Assembly: GCA_017645905.1 (NCBI GenBank)
Contig: JAGCNO010000001.1
Span: forward strand, 1-64,000
DNA from: Prevotella sp.
GTDB taxonomy: Bacteria; Bacteroidota; Bacteroidia; Bacteroidales; Bacteroidaceae
Length of the DNA: 64,000 nt
Reading direction: 5' to 3'
Position numbers and translations under genes: made by a program. Below are positions 1 to 8,292 of this stretch, one piece after another (position 1 is the first letter of the stretch; every line of letters starts with the position of its first letter). Under the pieces are notes generated by a model that was not told the DNA's origin, ran no database searches, and saw only the letters and a list, made by a program, of their open reading frames with translations.

Positions 1-824
<824 letters not shown>

Positions 825-850
825 AAGCTTATATCCTATAGTATAAAGTT

Positions 851-909
851 GAGGGTCTGAATAGAACTATTCGTCTGTTCAGACCCTCAACCCCCTGTGT
901 TAGGGGGCT
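851..909. repeat. Hairpin element between acpP and fabF
   Basis: An 11-nt arm GAGGGTCTGAA (851-861) pairs with TTCAGACCCTC (878-888). It is followed by a second small hairpin, CCCCCT/AGGGGG (891-907). Both parts resemble the arms of the larger inverted repeat at 11424-11542, which also separates a ketosynthase gene from an ACP gene. It may be an attenuator, an mRNA processing site, or an interspersed repeat. Confidence 0.7.
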
Positions 910-914
910 AAGAT

Positions 915-1151
915 TTAATTAAGATTCTCCTCAATATAGGCAATGGCATCGGCCACCGTACCAATTTTCTCAGCCTTGTCGTCAGGAATGCTTACTCCAA
1001 ACTCTTTCTCAAACTCCATGATAAGTTCGACGGTATCCAGTGAATCGGCACCCAGGTCGTTGGTGAAACTTGCCTCAGGCTTAACCTCAGACTCTTCTAC
1101 ACCCAGTTTATCAACGATGATGGCCTTTACTTTGCTTTCAATTTCTGACAT
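915..1151 (-). CDS. acpP: Acyl carrier protein
   Basis: This is a 78-residue acidic protein starting [20 protein letters not shown]. The phosphopantetheine site is Ser37 in GADSLD, and length and sequence are typical of housekeeping AcpP. It carries growing acyl chains in fatty-acid synthesis. A longer in-frame reading from 1229 exists, but the extra residues ([11 protein letters not shown]...) do not belong to the family, so the start at 1151 is chosen. fabF follows downstream on the same strand. Confidence 0.97.
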   Translation of the reverse strand: MSEIESKVKAIIVDKLGVEESEVKPEASFTNDLGADSLDTVELIMEFEKEFGVSIPDDKAEKIGTVADAIAYIEENLN

Positions 1152-1270
1152 GATTGTACTTTTTAAAATGTTAATAAATAATGTTCTAAACTCAGTGATT
1201 CTTTGAAAATCGGGTGCAAAGTAACACATTTTCTTTCAGTTACACAAACTTTTTTACAAAAAACAACCTT

Positions 1271-1302
1271 TTGTGTGCACACACAATATGGTTGTGTGCA
1301 CA
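1271..1302 (+). promoter_or_regulatory. Paired direct repeat upstream of the MATE gene
   Basis: TTGTGTGCACA occurs at 1271-1281 and again at 1292-1302. The starts are exactly 21 bp apart, two helical turns. Each copy contains the palindrome TGTGCACA. The pair sits 50-80 bp ahead of the transporter start and could be a regulator site; no regulator gene is adjacent. Confidence 0.45.
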
Positions 1303-1352
1303 TTTTTTACGTTTTTTTCGATTTTCTGTGCCTTTTGTGTTACCTTTGCAGC

Positions 1353-2696
1353 ATGAATAAGAAAATATTGGCGCTGGCCCTGCCCAGCATCGCGTCAAAC
1401 ATCACCGTGCCCTTGCTCGGACTCTGCGACGTGACTATCATGGGACATATCGGCGGGGCAACGAGCATCGCTGCCATCGCCGTAGGGTCGATGATCTTCA
1501 ACGTCATGTACTGGCTCTTCGGATTCCTACGCATGGGAACGAGCGGGCTCACGGCACAGGCTTACGGACGGGAGGTGAGTACTGAGGGCGTACTGCGCAG
1601 CAGCCTCCTGGCCGGCCTGCTCCTCGGCCTGGCCATCATTGTCCTGCAGATGCCGCTGCAATGGCTATCGTTCTGGCTCATGCAGATGCAGGCCGACGTG
1701 GCGGGTCTCTGTATACCTTATTATTATATATGCGTGTGGGGGGCACCAGCCATGCTCGGCCTCTACAGCCTGACGGGTTGGTTTATCGGCATGCAGGACA
1801 CCCGCACTCCCATGACTATCGCCATCGGGCAGAACGTGCTCAACATCGTGCTCTCGCTCACGCTCGTCATCGTGTTGAAGATGGGCATCGTGGGCGTGGC
1901 TCTTGGCACGCTGACCAGCCAGTGGGCGGCATTTCTGGCGGCCCTGTTCTTCGTCAGGAGAAAGAAGCTAAAAGGGGGGGCGGAGAATAAGCCGTTCTTT
2001 CCCATCGAAAGAACGGCTTATTCCCATCGAAAGAACGGCTTTTTCCATGGGAAAGAACGGCTTATTCTCCGAAAGGCCCTGAAAGGTCTCTCCACACCCC
2101 AGTTCAAGGTCTATCTCGACATCTTCCTGCGCACGCTCTGCCTCGTGGCCGTGAACCTTTACTTCACCTCGGCTGGCTCGGCACAGGGAGCGCTGACGCT
2201 GGCGGCCAACACGCTGCTCATGCAGTTCTTCATGTTCTTCAGCTATGTGATGGACGGTTTTGCCTTTGCCGGCGAGGCCCTGGCGGGCAAGAGCTATGGC
2301 GCAGGCGACGGCGCAGGGCTGCGGCGCGTGGTGACGGCACTGTTCCGCTGGGGTCTGGGCGTGGCCGTGGTGTTCACCCTTGCCTACTGGCTGCTGGGCG
2401 GAGAAGTGCTTGCCCTGCTCACCAGCGACACGGAGGTCATCGCTGCCGCCAAGGGTTACATGGCGTGGGCCGTACTCATTCCCGCAGCGGGCATGGCGGC
2501 CTTTGTGTGGGACGGAATCTTTATCGGCGTCACCGCTACACGCGGAATGTTATGGTCGTGCCTCGTGGCCAGCGTGGCCTTCTTCGCCGTCTACCTCCTG
2601 CTGGCACCAATAATGGCCAACCACGCCCTGTGGTTGGCCATGCTCGTTTATCTGGCGCTGCGCGGACTGCTGCAGACGCTCATCTTCATTCACTAA
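1353..2696 (+). CDS. MATE family multidrug/toxin efflux transporter with repeat insertion
   Basis: This is a 447-residue polytopic membrane protein, MNKKILALALPSIASN onward, of the DinF-like MATE type (about 12 helices in two halves). It is likely a cation-coupled exporter in the inner membrane. An upstream in-frame reading from 1203 is rejected because the added sequence is non-family. A TACCTTTG box at 1341-1348 lies only 5 nt before the ATG, so that match may be spurious or the mRNA nearly leaderless. Residues about 210-240, the loop between the halves, are encoded by a block of four 22-bp repeat units (1981-2071) and read as NKPFFPIERTAYS and similar. Flanking family sequence resumes on both sides. 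The 3' end overlaps tatD convergently by 11 nt. Confidence 0.93.
   Translation: MNKKILALALPSIASNITVPLLGLCDVTIMGHIGGATSIAAIAVGSMIFNVMYWLFGFLRMGTSGLTAQAYGREVSTEGVLRSSLLAGLLLGLAIIVLQMPLQWLSFWLMQMQADVAGLCIPYYYICVWGAPAMLGLYSLTGWFIGMQDTRTPMTIAIGQNVLNIVLSLTLVIVLKMGIVGVALGTLTSQWAAFLAALFFVRRKKLKGGAENKPFFPIERTAYSHRKNGFFHGKERLILRKALKGLSTPQFKVYLDIFLRTLCLVAVNLYFTSAGSAQGALTLAANTLLMQFFMFFSYVMDGFAFAGEALAGKSYGAGDGAGLRRVVTALFRWGLGVAVVFTLAYWLLGGEVLALLTSDTEVIAAAKGYMAWAVLIPAAGMAAFVWDGIFIGVTATRGMLWSCLVASVAFFAVYLLLAPIMANHALWLAMLVYLALRGLLQTLIFIH
1981..2071. repeat. 22-bp repeat array A inside the MATE coding sequence
   Basis: Cores lie at 1985-2001 (inverted), 2007-2023, 2029-2045 and 2051-2067, all in 22-bp phase. 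The outer 25 nt on each side (1981-2005 and 2047-2071) are perfect reverse complements, giving REPIN-like symmetry. The block is fully translated in the transporter. Confidence 0.95.
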
Positions 2697-3468
2697 AGAA
2701 CACCCGCTGCACGTTCTCGTTGGTGCGCTCCGCCATTTCCTCCTCGCTGATGCCGTAGGCCTGAGCAAGGCGCTGAAGCACATTAACCACAAAGGCGGGC
2801 TCATTGCGCTGGCCTCGGTGGGGAACGGGAGCCATGTAGGGGGCATCGGTCTCCAGCACGATGCGGTCAAGTGGCACCACAGCGGGCAGCACTTCGGGCA
2901 GATGACTCTTCTTGAACGTCGACACGCCACCGATGCCCAGCACAAAACGGGGGAACTGCAACAGCTCCTGCGCCTCTATCTCGTTGCCAGTGAAACAGTG
3001 GAACACGCCGCCAGGCAGGTCGTCGCGGTATCGCTTCAGGATGCTGACCATCTCGTTCTGAGCCTTGCGGCAGTGAATCATCAGCGGTAGCCGCGTCTCC
3101 ACCGACCAGCGCACCTGCTCCTCGAAGGCCAGCAGTTGCTCCTGCTCGAACTCCCGGCTCCAATAGAAGTCGAGGCCCACCTCGCCAATGGCGACTGACA
3201 CAGAGGGCAGCAGTTGCTTAATCTCATCGAGCTGCTCCTGCCAGTCGGCATGCACCTCCTCGGGGTGCAGGCCTACCATAGGGAAAAGGGTTCCGGGATA
3301 CTCCTTGCACAGCTCCAAGATACGGCGTGACGAGGCAAGGTCTATGGCAGGCACGAACATCCTCGTGACGCCAGCCTCGACGGCACGGGCTATCACCTCG
3401 GCGCGGTCGGAATTATATTCCTCTCCGTCGAGGTGACAGTGGGTGTCAACAATAATCGGTCTAATCAT
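2686..3468 (-). CDS. tatD: TatD family metal-dependent hydrolase/DNase
   Basis: This is a 260-residue TIM-barrel hydrolase. Metal-binding motifs are visible: DTHCHLDG near residue 8, GLHPEE, GEVGLDFYW, IHCRKA and ETDAPY. Family members act as 3'-5' exonucleases on DNA and are cytosolic. The gene overlaps the PepSY-like lipoprotein gene by 8 nt upstream and the MATE gene convergently by 11 nt, so it is probably the last gene of the unit that starts at DUF5686 or at the lipoprotein. The exact substrate is not inferable. Confidence 0.95.
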   Translation of the reverse strand: MIRPIIVDTHCHLDGEEYNSDRAEVIARAVEAGVTRMFVPAIDLASSRRILELCKEYPGTLFPMVGLHPEEVHADWQEQLDEIKQLLPSVSVAIGEVGLDFYWSREFEQEQLLAFEEQVRWSVETRLPLMIHCRKAQNEMVSILKRYRDDLPGGVFHCFTGNEIEAQELLQFPRFVLGIGGVSTFKKSHLPEVLPAVVPLDRIVLETDAPYMAPVPHRGQRNEPAFVVNVLQRLAQAYGISEEEMAERTNENVQRVFFSE

Positions 3469-3886
3469 CCATCTTCAGGAGAGCTCCCTCCGGAGAGAAC
3501 GTCAGGTCGAGCTTGTTCGACAGCTCTACGTCGTAGCCGCGGCGCACCTTCTCAATCTGGGTAATCAGGGCGTTGGGGAAGTTCGACTTCACATACGTCT
3601 TGATGGCAGCGGGAACGATAGCCTCAGGCACAGAAGCCGCATGGCAGTCCACCTTCGTCCATTCGCCCAGCTTGTTGAACTCCATCTTCGTCCCTTCGTC
3701 CAGGCGGCACTCAAACGAGCGTCCGTCCTTCTCGGCATAGATAATCTTCTTGCCGGGGAAATTAGACTGCACAAAGGTGTTCACCACTGCGGGAAGCTGC
3801 TCTGCGGGGATCACCTTGTCGACGCCGCAGGAAACTGAAACCAAAAGGCATGTCAATGCCACGAATAAACTCTTCATCTGTTTCAT
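3461..3886 (-). CDS. PepSY-like (BLIP-fold) lipoprotein
   Basis: The 141-residue protein has a lipoprotein signal, MKQMKSLFVALTCLLVSVSC, with the lipobox Cys at residue 20. Two repeated halves follow (FVQSNFPGKKIIYAEKDG and YVKSNFPNALITQIEKV). This matches the Bacteroidetes putative beta-lactamase-inhibitor-like PepSY_like family (PF11396). It is likely anchored in the periplasm or outer membrane. Function is unknown; the fold suggests protein binding or inhibition. It overlaps tatD by 8 nt. A second Met three codons in is an alternative start. Confidence 0.85.
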   Translation of the reverse strand: MKQMKSLFVALTCLLVSVSCGVDKVIPAEQLPAVVNTFVQSNFPGKKIIYAEKDGRSFECRLDEGTKMEFNKLGEWTKVDCHAASVPEAIVPAAIKTYVKSNFPNALITQIEKVRRGYDVELSNKLDLTFSPEGALLKMDD

Positions 3887-3936
3887 TGTAGTTTAGTTTT
3901 ATATGAATGAATAATACATAAGTAAATCTGTCGATG

Positions 3937-6513
3937 TCAGAATGTCAGTCGGAAGATGTAGCGTATGCCCCAGCGCTCACTGGTGGGCAGACTGAGGTAG
4001 TTCAGTCGGCGCACATACTCTACGTGGAAAATCTTGAAGATGTTGTGAACGCCGGCGATAACCTCAAAGTAGGGCACCTTGGGGTTCATCACGTGGCAGC
4101 CCTCGGGGAAGTACATCAGCATGGGGTCGCCGGGATTCTTGTCGGGATTGTTCTTGTCAGAGAGGTCACCCCAGAGCATGTTGACGGCGAAGTATTCACG
4201 CCACTTCAACTTCTTCAGCAGGGGGACGCGGTTGAAGAACTTGCCGTTCATGTCCCACGAGAGCATACCCGAGAGGTAGCGGTCGTTGAGGAACTCCATG
4301 TTGTTGATGAGGTTGAACATCTCCTCCTCGATAACAAACGACTGGTTAGCCGCCGGGTGGATGAGCAGCATGTAGGGAACCTTGTTCCACTGTATGCCGG
4401 CCTTAAGATGAAGGTCTACCTTTCCCCAGCTGTTAAGCCAGAAGCGCTGGTAGAGCTTCGCCTCGGTGAAGTTGGAATTGTATTGTCCGCCGAGCACGTT
4501 CTTGAATCCGAAGGTGTGGCTGACGGACATCGACGGCGCATCATGGTTGATGGTGACGCGGCGCTGCTTGCTGTTGATGTAGGTCTCGCTGGGGGCGAAA
4601 CGCAGCTCGGCGAAGAGCTCTGTGGTGCGCATGAACTCATGGTTGGGCTTGAGGCCGTCGTAGTCGATGCGCGGCTTGTCGAGCGTCTGGAACGACATGG
4701 CGCCGCAGGCCTCATACTCCTCGGCCTTCAAACTGACCGTTGTGCGCAGGCCGCCATACATCTCGTACTCGAACGACAGCTTTTGGCGGTTGTTGATGGT
4801 CATCTTGTTGATGCCCGCCCACTTGAACGCCACGAGGAAGTTATCCTTGTCCGTCGGCAGGTAGCGGTCGCTGGGCGACGATATGTCGTAAGTGCTCTCC
4901 AGCTTCAGCGTCCGCTTGGGATACTCCCAGGGCATGTAGACCTTGTCGATAAACGAGTAAGTGAGCGCTCCGTTATAGTAGTTCTTGTGCGAGCCCCATC
5001 CGTGTCCGTAGTATCCCTCGGCAAAGAATCGCTTGTTGAGATTGGCCGTTGTCTTCAGGCTCAGTCGTGAGCGCCAGCCGTCAATCTGGTTCCTTGAGAG
5101 GATGGTGTTCACCGGCGCAATGTCAATCTTGTTCGGGTCGCCCGTCTCGATAGAGTTCTCGATGAGGGCGTTCAGTCCGTACATGATGTACTTGAAGCCC
5201 TTTATCTTCTGAATATTCTCCACGAAGCCGCCCATGGACTCCTCGCTCTTCGTGAGCTCCACCTGGCGGTATTTGTTCCAGAACTGCTTGCTCTGCATGC
5301 CGGCATCCGGCTCACGTATTTCCGTTCGAGCACCCTTGAAGAGGCGCTTGGGCAATTCCCTGAAGGAATAGTCGCTGTAGCGGGTGGTGCGTATGACGAT
5401 GGCCTCTTGGAGGAACTTGGCGAAGGAGAGCTCGGTGATGGCGTCGTCCTGGGTGAGCACCCATTCGCCGTTAGACAGCTGCTCGAACTCTTGCTCTATG
5501 CGCATGTTCTTCACGAAGTTCACCGAGCTCTGCTTGGGCAGGGTCAGCTCGCAGCGGCGCACGTGGTACGACGAGTCCTTCAGGATATAGATGTCGCCAC
5601 GGAATCCGAAGTCCATCTGATTGTTGGGCAGGAAGTGCAGGTGTATGCAGCTGTCGGCCACCTCCAGTCCCTGGCGGGCTACGGCCACCGTGTCGACGAT
5701 GTAGAAGCGGTAGAAGGCGATGGCATCCTTGCCGATGGGAGACGTGAACGGATACTGCAGCAGGCGAATCTGGTCATCGTAGAGGTCTACGTCAGTGAAT
5801 ACGTCCTTCATCACGATGTTGAGGATGTCGCCCGTCTGGAAGAGATCGTTGATGCCCGACGACTGCTGACCCTTGATGTAGGTCTTCTTCGACTGCGGAC
5901 TCTTCCGGTAGACAATCTCCGATGCCGTCTCGTCGACACTCAGCGGCAGAATCATCTTTAGGTTGTACTTGCACACCTCCACCTGCTCCAGCAGCCAGGG
6001 TGTGCTCGAGAAGGGCTTCTTCTCCAGCATGGCAGGCGTGAGGTCGTTGGCGGCGAGCGTCAGCTTCTCATACTTCTCATACCTGTAATAGTCGTGGTTG
6101 GCCAGGTCGGTCTCTTTCTTCTTCTCAATGACCTTTCGCATGAGGTCTACGGCGGGGTTGTTCTTACGGCTGTAGCGCACGCGCTTCGACTTCACGGTCA
6201 CCTCGGCCACCTGTCCGCCGTCGGGCGAGAGCTTGATGTCCATCCGGTTGCGTGTGTCATAGTCAATCTCGACGACCTGCGTCTTGTATCCCACGGCACT
6301 GTAAGTGATGTTCCACCCGTTGTGGCGGTCGATGCGGTAATGCCCGTCCTCGTCGGAGATGACGGCCACATTATGCCCCTTATAGACCACGCTGGCATAG
6401 GGGATTCCCTCGCCCGTCTCCGCGTCGATGACCGTGCCGGTGATGAACTGTGCCGCTGCCGACAGGCCGAAAAAAGTCAGCAGCACCGAAAGAATGATGA
6501 AGCGCCTTGTCAT
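3937..6513 (-). CDS. DUF5686 / carboxypeptidase-regulatory-like outer membrane protein
   Basis: This is an 858-residue protein with a signal peptide (MTRRFIILSVLLTFFGLSAAAQ). An N-terminal carboxypeptidase-D regulatory-like beta-sandwich (ITGTVIDAETGEGIPYASVV) comes next, then a long region typical of DUF5686, ending in aromatic-terminated beta-strands (RYIFRLTF) that suggest an outer-membrane barrel. It resembles TonB-receptor-like proteins but has no evident plug domain. An in-frame upstream start at 6543 lies inside the promoter, so 6513 is preferred. The PepSY-like lipoprotein and tatD follow on the same strand. The role is unknown, probably cell-envelope. Confidence 0.88.
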   Translation of the reverse strand: MTRRFIILSVLLTFFGLSAAAQFITGTVIDAETGEGIPYASVVYKGHNVAVISDEDGHYRIDRHNGWNITYSAVGYKTQVVEIDYDTRNRMDIKLSPDGGQVAEVTVKSKRVRYSRKNNPAVDLMRKVIEKKKETDLANHDYYRYEKYEKLTLAANDLTPAMLEKKPFSSTPWLLEQVEVCKYNLKMILPLSVDETASEIVYRKSPQSKKTYIKGQQSSGINDLFQTGDILNIVMKDVFTDVDLYDDQIRLLQYPFTSPIGKDAIAFYRFYIVDTVAVARQGLEVADSCIHLHFLPNNQMDFGFRGDIYILKDSSYHVRRCELTLPKQSSVNFVKNMRIEQEFEQLSNGEWVLTQDDAITELSFAKFLQEAIVIRTTRYSDYSFRELPKRLFKGARTEIREPDAGMQSKQFWNKYRQVELTKSEESMGGFVENIQKIKGFKYIMYGLNALIENSIETGDPNKIDIAPVNTILSRNQIDGWRSRLSLKTTANLNKRFFAEGYYGHGWGSHKNYYNGALTYSFIDKVYMPWEYPKRTLKLESTYDISSPSDRYLPTDKDNFLVAFKWAGINKMTINNRQKLSFEYEMYGGLRTTVSLKAEEYEACGAMSFQTLDKPRIDYDGLKPNHEFMRTTELFAELRFAPSETYINSKQRRVTINHDAPSMSVSHTFGFKNVLGGQYNSNFTEAKLYQRFWLNSWGKVDLHLKAGIQWNKVPYMLLIHPAANQSFVIEEEMFNLINNMEFLNDRYLSGMLSWDMNGKFFNRVPLLKKLKWREYFAVNMLWGDLSDKNNPDKNPGDPMLMYFPEGCHVMNPKVPYFEVIAGVHNIFKIFHVEYVRRLNYLSLPTSERWGIRYIFRLTF

Positions 6514-6540
6514 TTTGATTTCAAAATTGCTTTGCGGCCG

Positions 6541-6571
6541 CAAAGGTACACATTATTTTCCAAACCGCAAA
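6541..6571 (-). promoter_or_regulatory. Bacteroidetes-type promoter for the DUF5686 gene
   Basis: Read on the minus strand: TTTG (6571-6568), a 19-nt spacer, then TACCTTTG (6548-6541). This matches the -33/-7 consensus exactly, with the start codon 28 nt downstream. Confidence 0.75.
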
Positions 6572-6603
6572 GAGGATGCAGGAAAAAAATGTTCAGAGGG
6601 TCA

Positions 6604-6648
6604 GGGGACAGGCACGCTGACCCAGGCCTGGGTCAGGAGCCTGCCCCC
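6604..6648. terminator. Strong nested hairpin after the FAD oxidoreductase gene
   Basis: A perfect 18-nt palindrome TGACCCAGGCCTGGGTCA (6618-6635) is nested in outer arms near GGGACAGGC / GCCTGCCCC. It lies just after the stop at 6657 on the minus strand and before the next promoter. There is no U-tract, so it may be a stabilising hairpin or a repeat rather than an intrinsic terminator. Confidence 0.5.
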
Positions 6649-6656
6649 ATGACCCA

Positions 6657-8081
6657 CTACACTGTTGCACAGGTCTGCAAGGCGGTCATGGTGACGCCCT
6701 CAAGGCCGTGGAGCATGAGGTTCTGGCCTGTAAGCAGAAGGTTGGGTATGGGTGTGCGAGGCGATAGCATGGTGAGCAGGGGCTGCCGGCAGTCCTTGCG
6801 TATGCCGAAGGCCGAGCCGCCGGGAGTCAGTGTGTAATCGCGCCAGGTGAGGGGCGTGCTGGTGTACATAGTGAGCGATGCCTCCAAGCTTTTCAGCTCC
6901 GGCATCACGCTTGCGGCCAAGGCTGTGCACTCACCGGCCAGCTGCTCTTTCAGCTGACGGTAGCCGTCGGGGCGATGGCCAACGCAGCTGTCTGCACAAG
7001 GCTCAAAGAGCGAGAGGGGCACGGGAGTGAGGAGGTCGATGACTGAGCCCACCTCCTCCCGAACAGGAGGCTTTGCCATACAACTCACCATCACGCGGTC
7101 GACAACATCCCCCACCTTGGACGGTTCCCAGACGTTGGCCTGACGGTAGATGTACTTGTTATGGTTGAAATAGGGGATGCCACTGACCTCGAAAGAGACG
7201 GTGAACATGCCGTTGGTATTCTCCAGCATATCGATGCGCCGACGGAAGAGGCGCGAGAGCTTACGGCTCTCCTTCACCAGAGCGAAGGTCTGCTGAGGGT
7301 GTATGTCGCTGATAAAGGTGTCAGCCTCGTAGGTCTCGCCGTTGTTGCAGCGGGCGGCCGTGATGAGTCCGTCGGTCTCAACGAGCTCGTTCACCTGCAC
7401 TCCAGTGACGACCAGTCCTCCCAGAGACTTGATGTCATCGACAAGCACCTTGACAAGGTCGTCGCCACAGCCACGCAGCCGCCACGCACCTCCGCCTACG
7501 AAGGCCGAAGTGGCGTGGAGGAAATTGAACAGCGGCAGTGACTCGCGCTGCAGGTCGCTCTTCAGGGCATTGCCGGCAAGAACGTTGATGAGCAGCGGGT
7601 CGCGGAACGTCTCATGGAGGTAGTCGTAGGCGTTGACGGCGCAGAGGCTCTGTACCTCGGGGTCGCCAGGCGGCAGACGGTCGGCACGCTCCAAAAGGGC
7701 AGCGTAACGACGAAGGGCGTCGCGGTCCTGGGGGAAGCGGTCGGCCAAGGTGTCGGCAAAGTTCTGATAGCCCTCTGCAAAGGGGAAGGTCTCGCCGCCG
7801 ATGGTGATAAGGTCGAATCCCGCAGGGTCCATGCGCTGCCAAGGGAGGTCCATGAGCCCCAGGCGGGCGAAGATATTGTGCAGACGGTGGCCCTCGGCCA
7901 GTCCGCCTACGTAGTGCAGGCCGGTGTCGAGGCTGACACCCCGGCGACGGTAGCTCTGCAGGCAGCCGCCGGCGACGGTGTGGCGCTCCAACACCGTGAC
8001 GCGCTTCCCCCTCTCGGCCAGTATTCTGGCGCAGATAAGGCCACCGAGGCCGCTGCCGATAATCACCACGTCGCTTTTCAT
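6657..8081 (-). CDS. NAD(P)/FAD-dependent oxidoreductase, CrtI/phytoene-desaturase-like
   Basis: The 474-residue protein has an N-terminal dinucleotide-binding motif (IIGSGLGGLICARILAERG, residues about 7-25) followed by ERHTVAGGC, as in carotenoid desaturase/isomerase and related amine-oxidase-like flavoproteins. A C-terminal FAD-contact segment ends in LTGQNLMLHGLEG. Such genes occur in Bacteroidetes flexirubin and aryl-polyene clusters. Here it closes a minus-strand run of GNAT, KS, ACP, dehydratase and MMPL genes, so it probably desaturates or isomerises a lipid or polyene chain. It is separated from the MMPL gene by a repeat array. Substrate unknown. Confidence 0.85.
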   Translation of the reverse strand: MKSDVVIIGSGLGGLICARILAERGKRVTVLERHTVAGGCLQSYRRRGVSLDTGLHYVGGLAEGHRLHNIFARLGLMDLPWQRMDPAGFDLITIGGETFPFAEGYQNFADTLADRFPQDRDALRRYAALLERADRLPPGDPEVQSLCAVNAYDYLHETFRDPLLINVLAGNALKSDLQRESLPLFNFLHATSAFVGGGAWRLRGCGDDLVKVLVDDIKSLGGLVVTGVQVNELVETDGLITAARCNNGETYEADTFISDIHPQQTFALVKESRKLSRLFRRRIDMLENTNGMFTVSFEVSGIPYFNHNKYIYRQANVWEPSKVGDVVDRVMVSCMAKPPVREEVGSVIDLLTPVPLSLFEPCADSCVGHRPDGYRQLKEQLAGECTALAASVMPELKSLEASLTMYTSTPLTWRDYTLTPGGSAFGIRKDCRQPLLTMLSPRTPIPNLLLTGQNLMLHGLEGVTMTALQTCATV

Positions 8082-8121
8082 GATTGCTGCTGTTTCTTTC
8101 TGGTTAAATACCCTCCTCAGA

Positions 8122-8292
8122 CTTTAAGCCGTTCTTGCTCCATTTCATTACGCAAGCGTCTCCTTCGTCGCCGAGCGCTTTCGATTTGAATAAGCCGTTC
8201 TTTCGATTTGAATAAGCCGTTCTTTCGATATGAATAAGCCGTTCTTTCTATGAGAAAAAGCCGTTCTTTCTATGAGAAAAAGCCGTTCTTTC
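8122..8292. repeat. 22-bp repeat array B, overlapping the 3' end of the MMPL gene
   Basis: Five cores on the minus strand lie at 8188, 8210, 8232, 8254 and 8276 (17 nt each, period 22). A degenerate core (TTTAAGCCGTTCTTGC) at 8122-8138 is in the same phase, 66 bp away, with decayed sequence between. The last core and the linker TCATAG encode the end and the stop of the MMPL protein. Confidence 0.93.

Noticed and set aside
3934..5070. 378-residue plus-strand ORF
   Set aside because: Antisense shadow of the DUF5686 gene with no recognisable motif.
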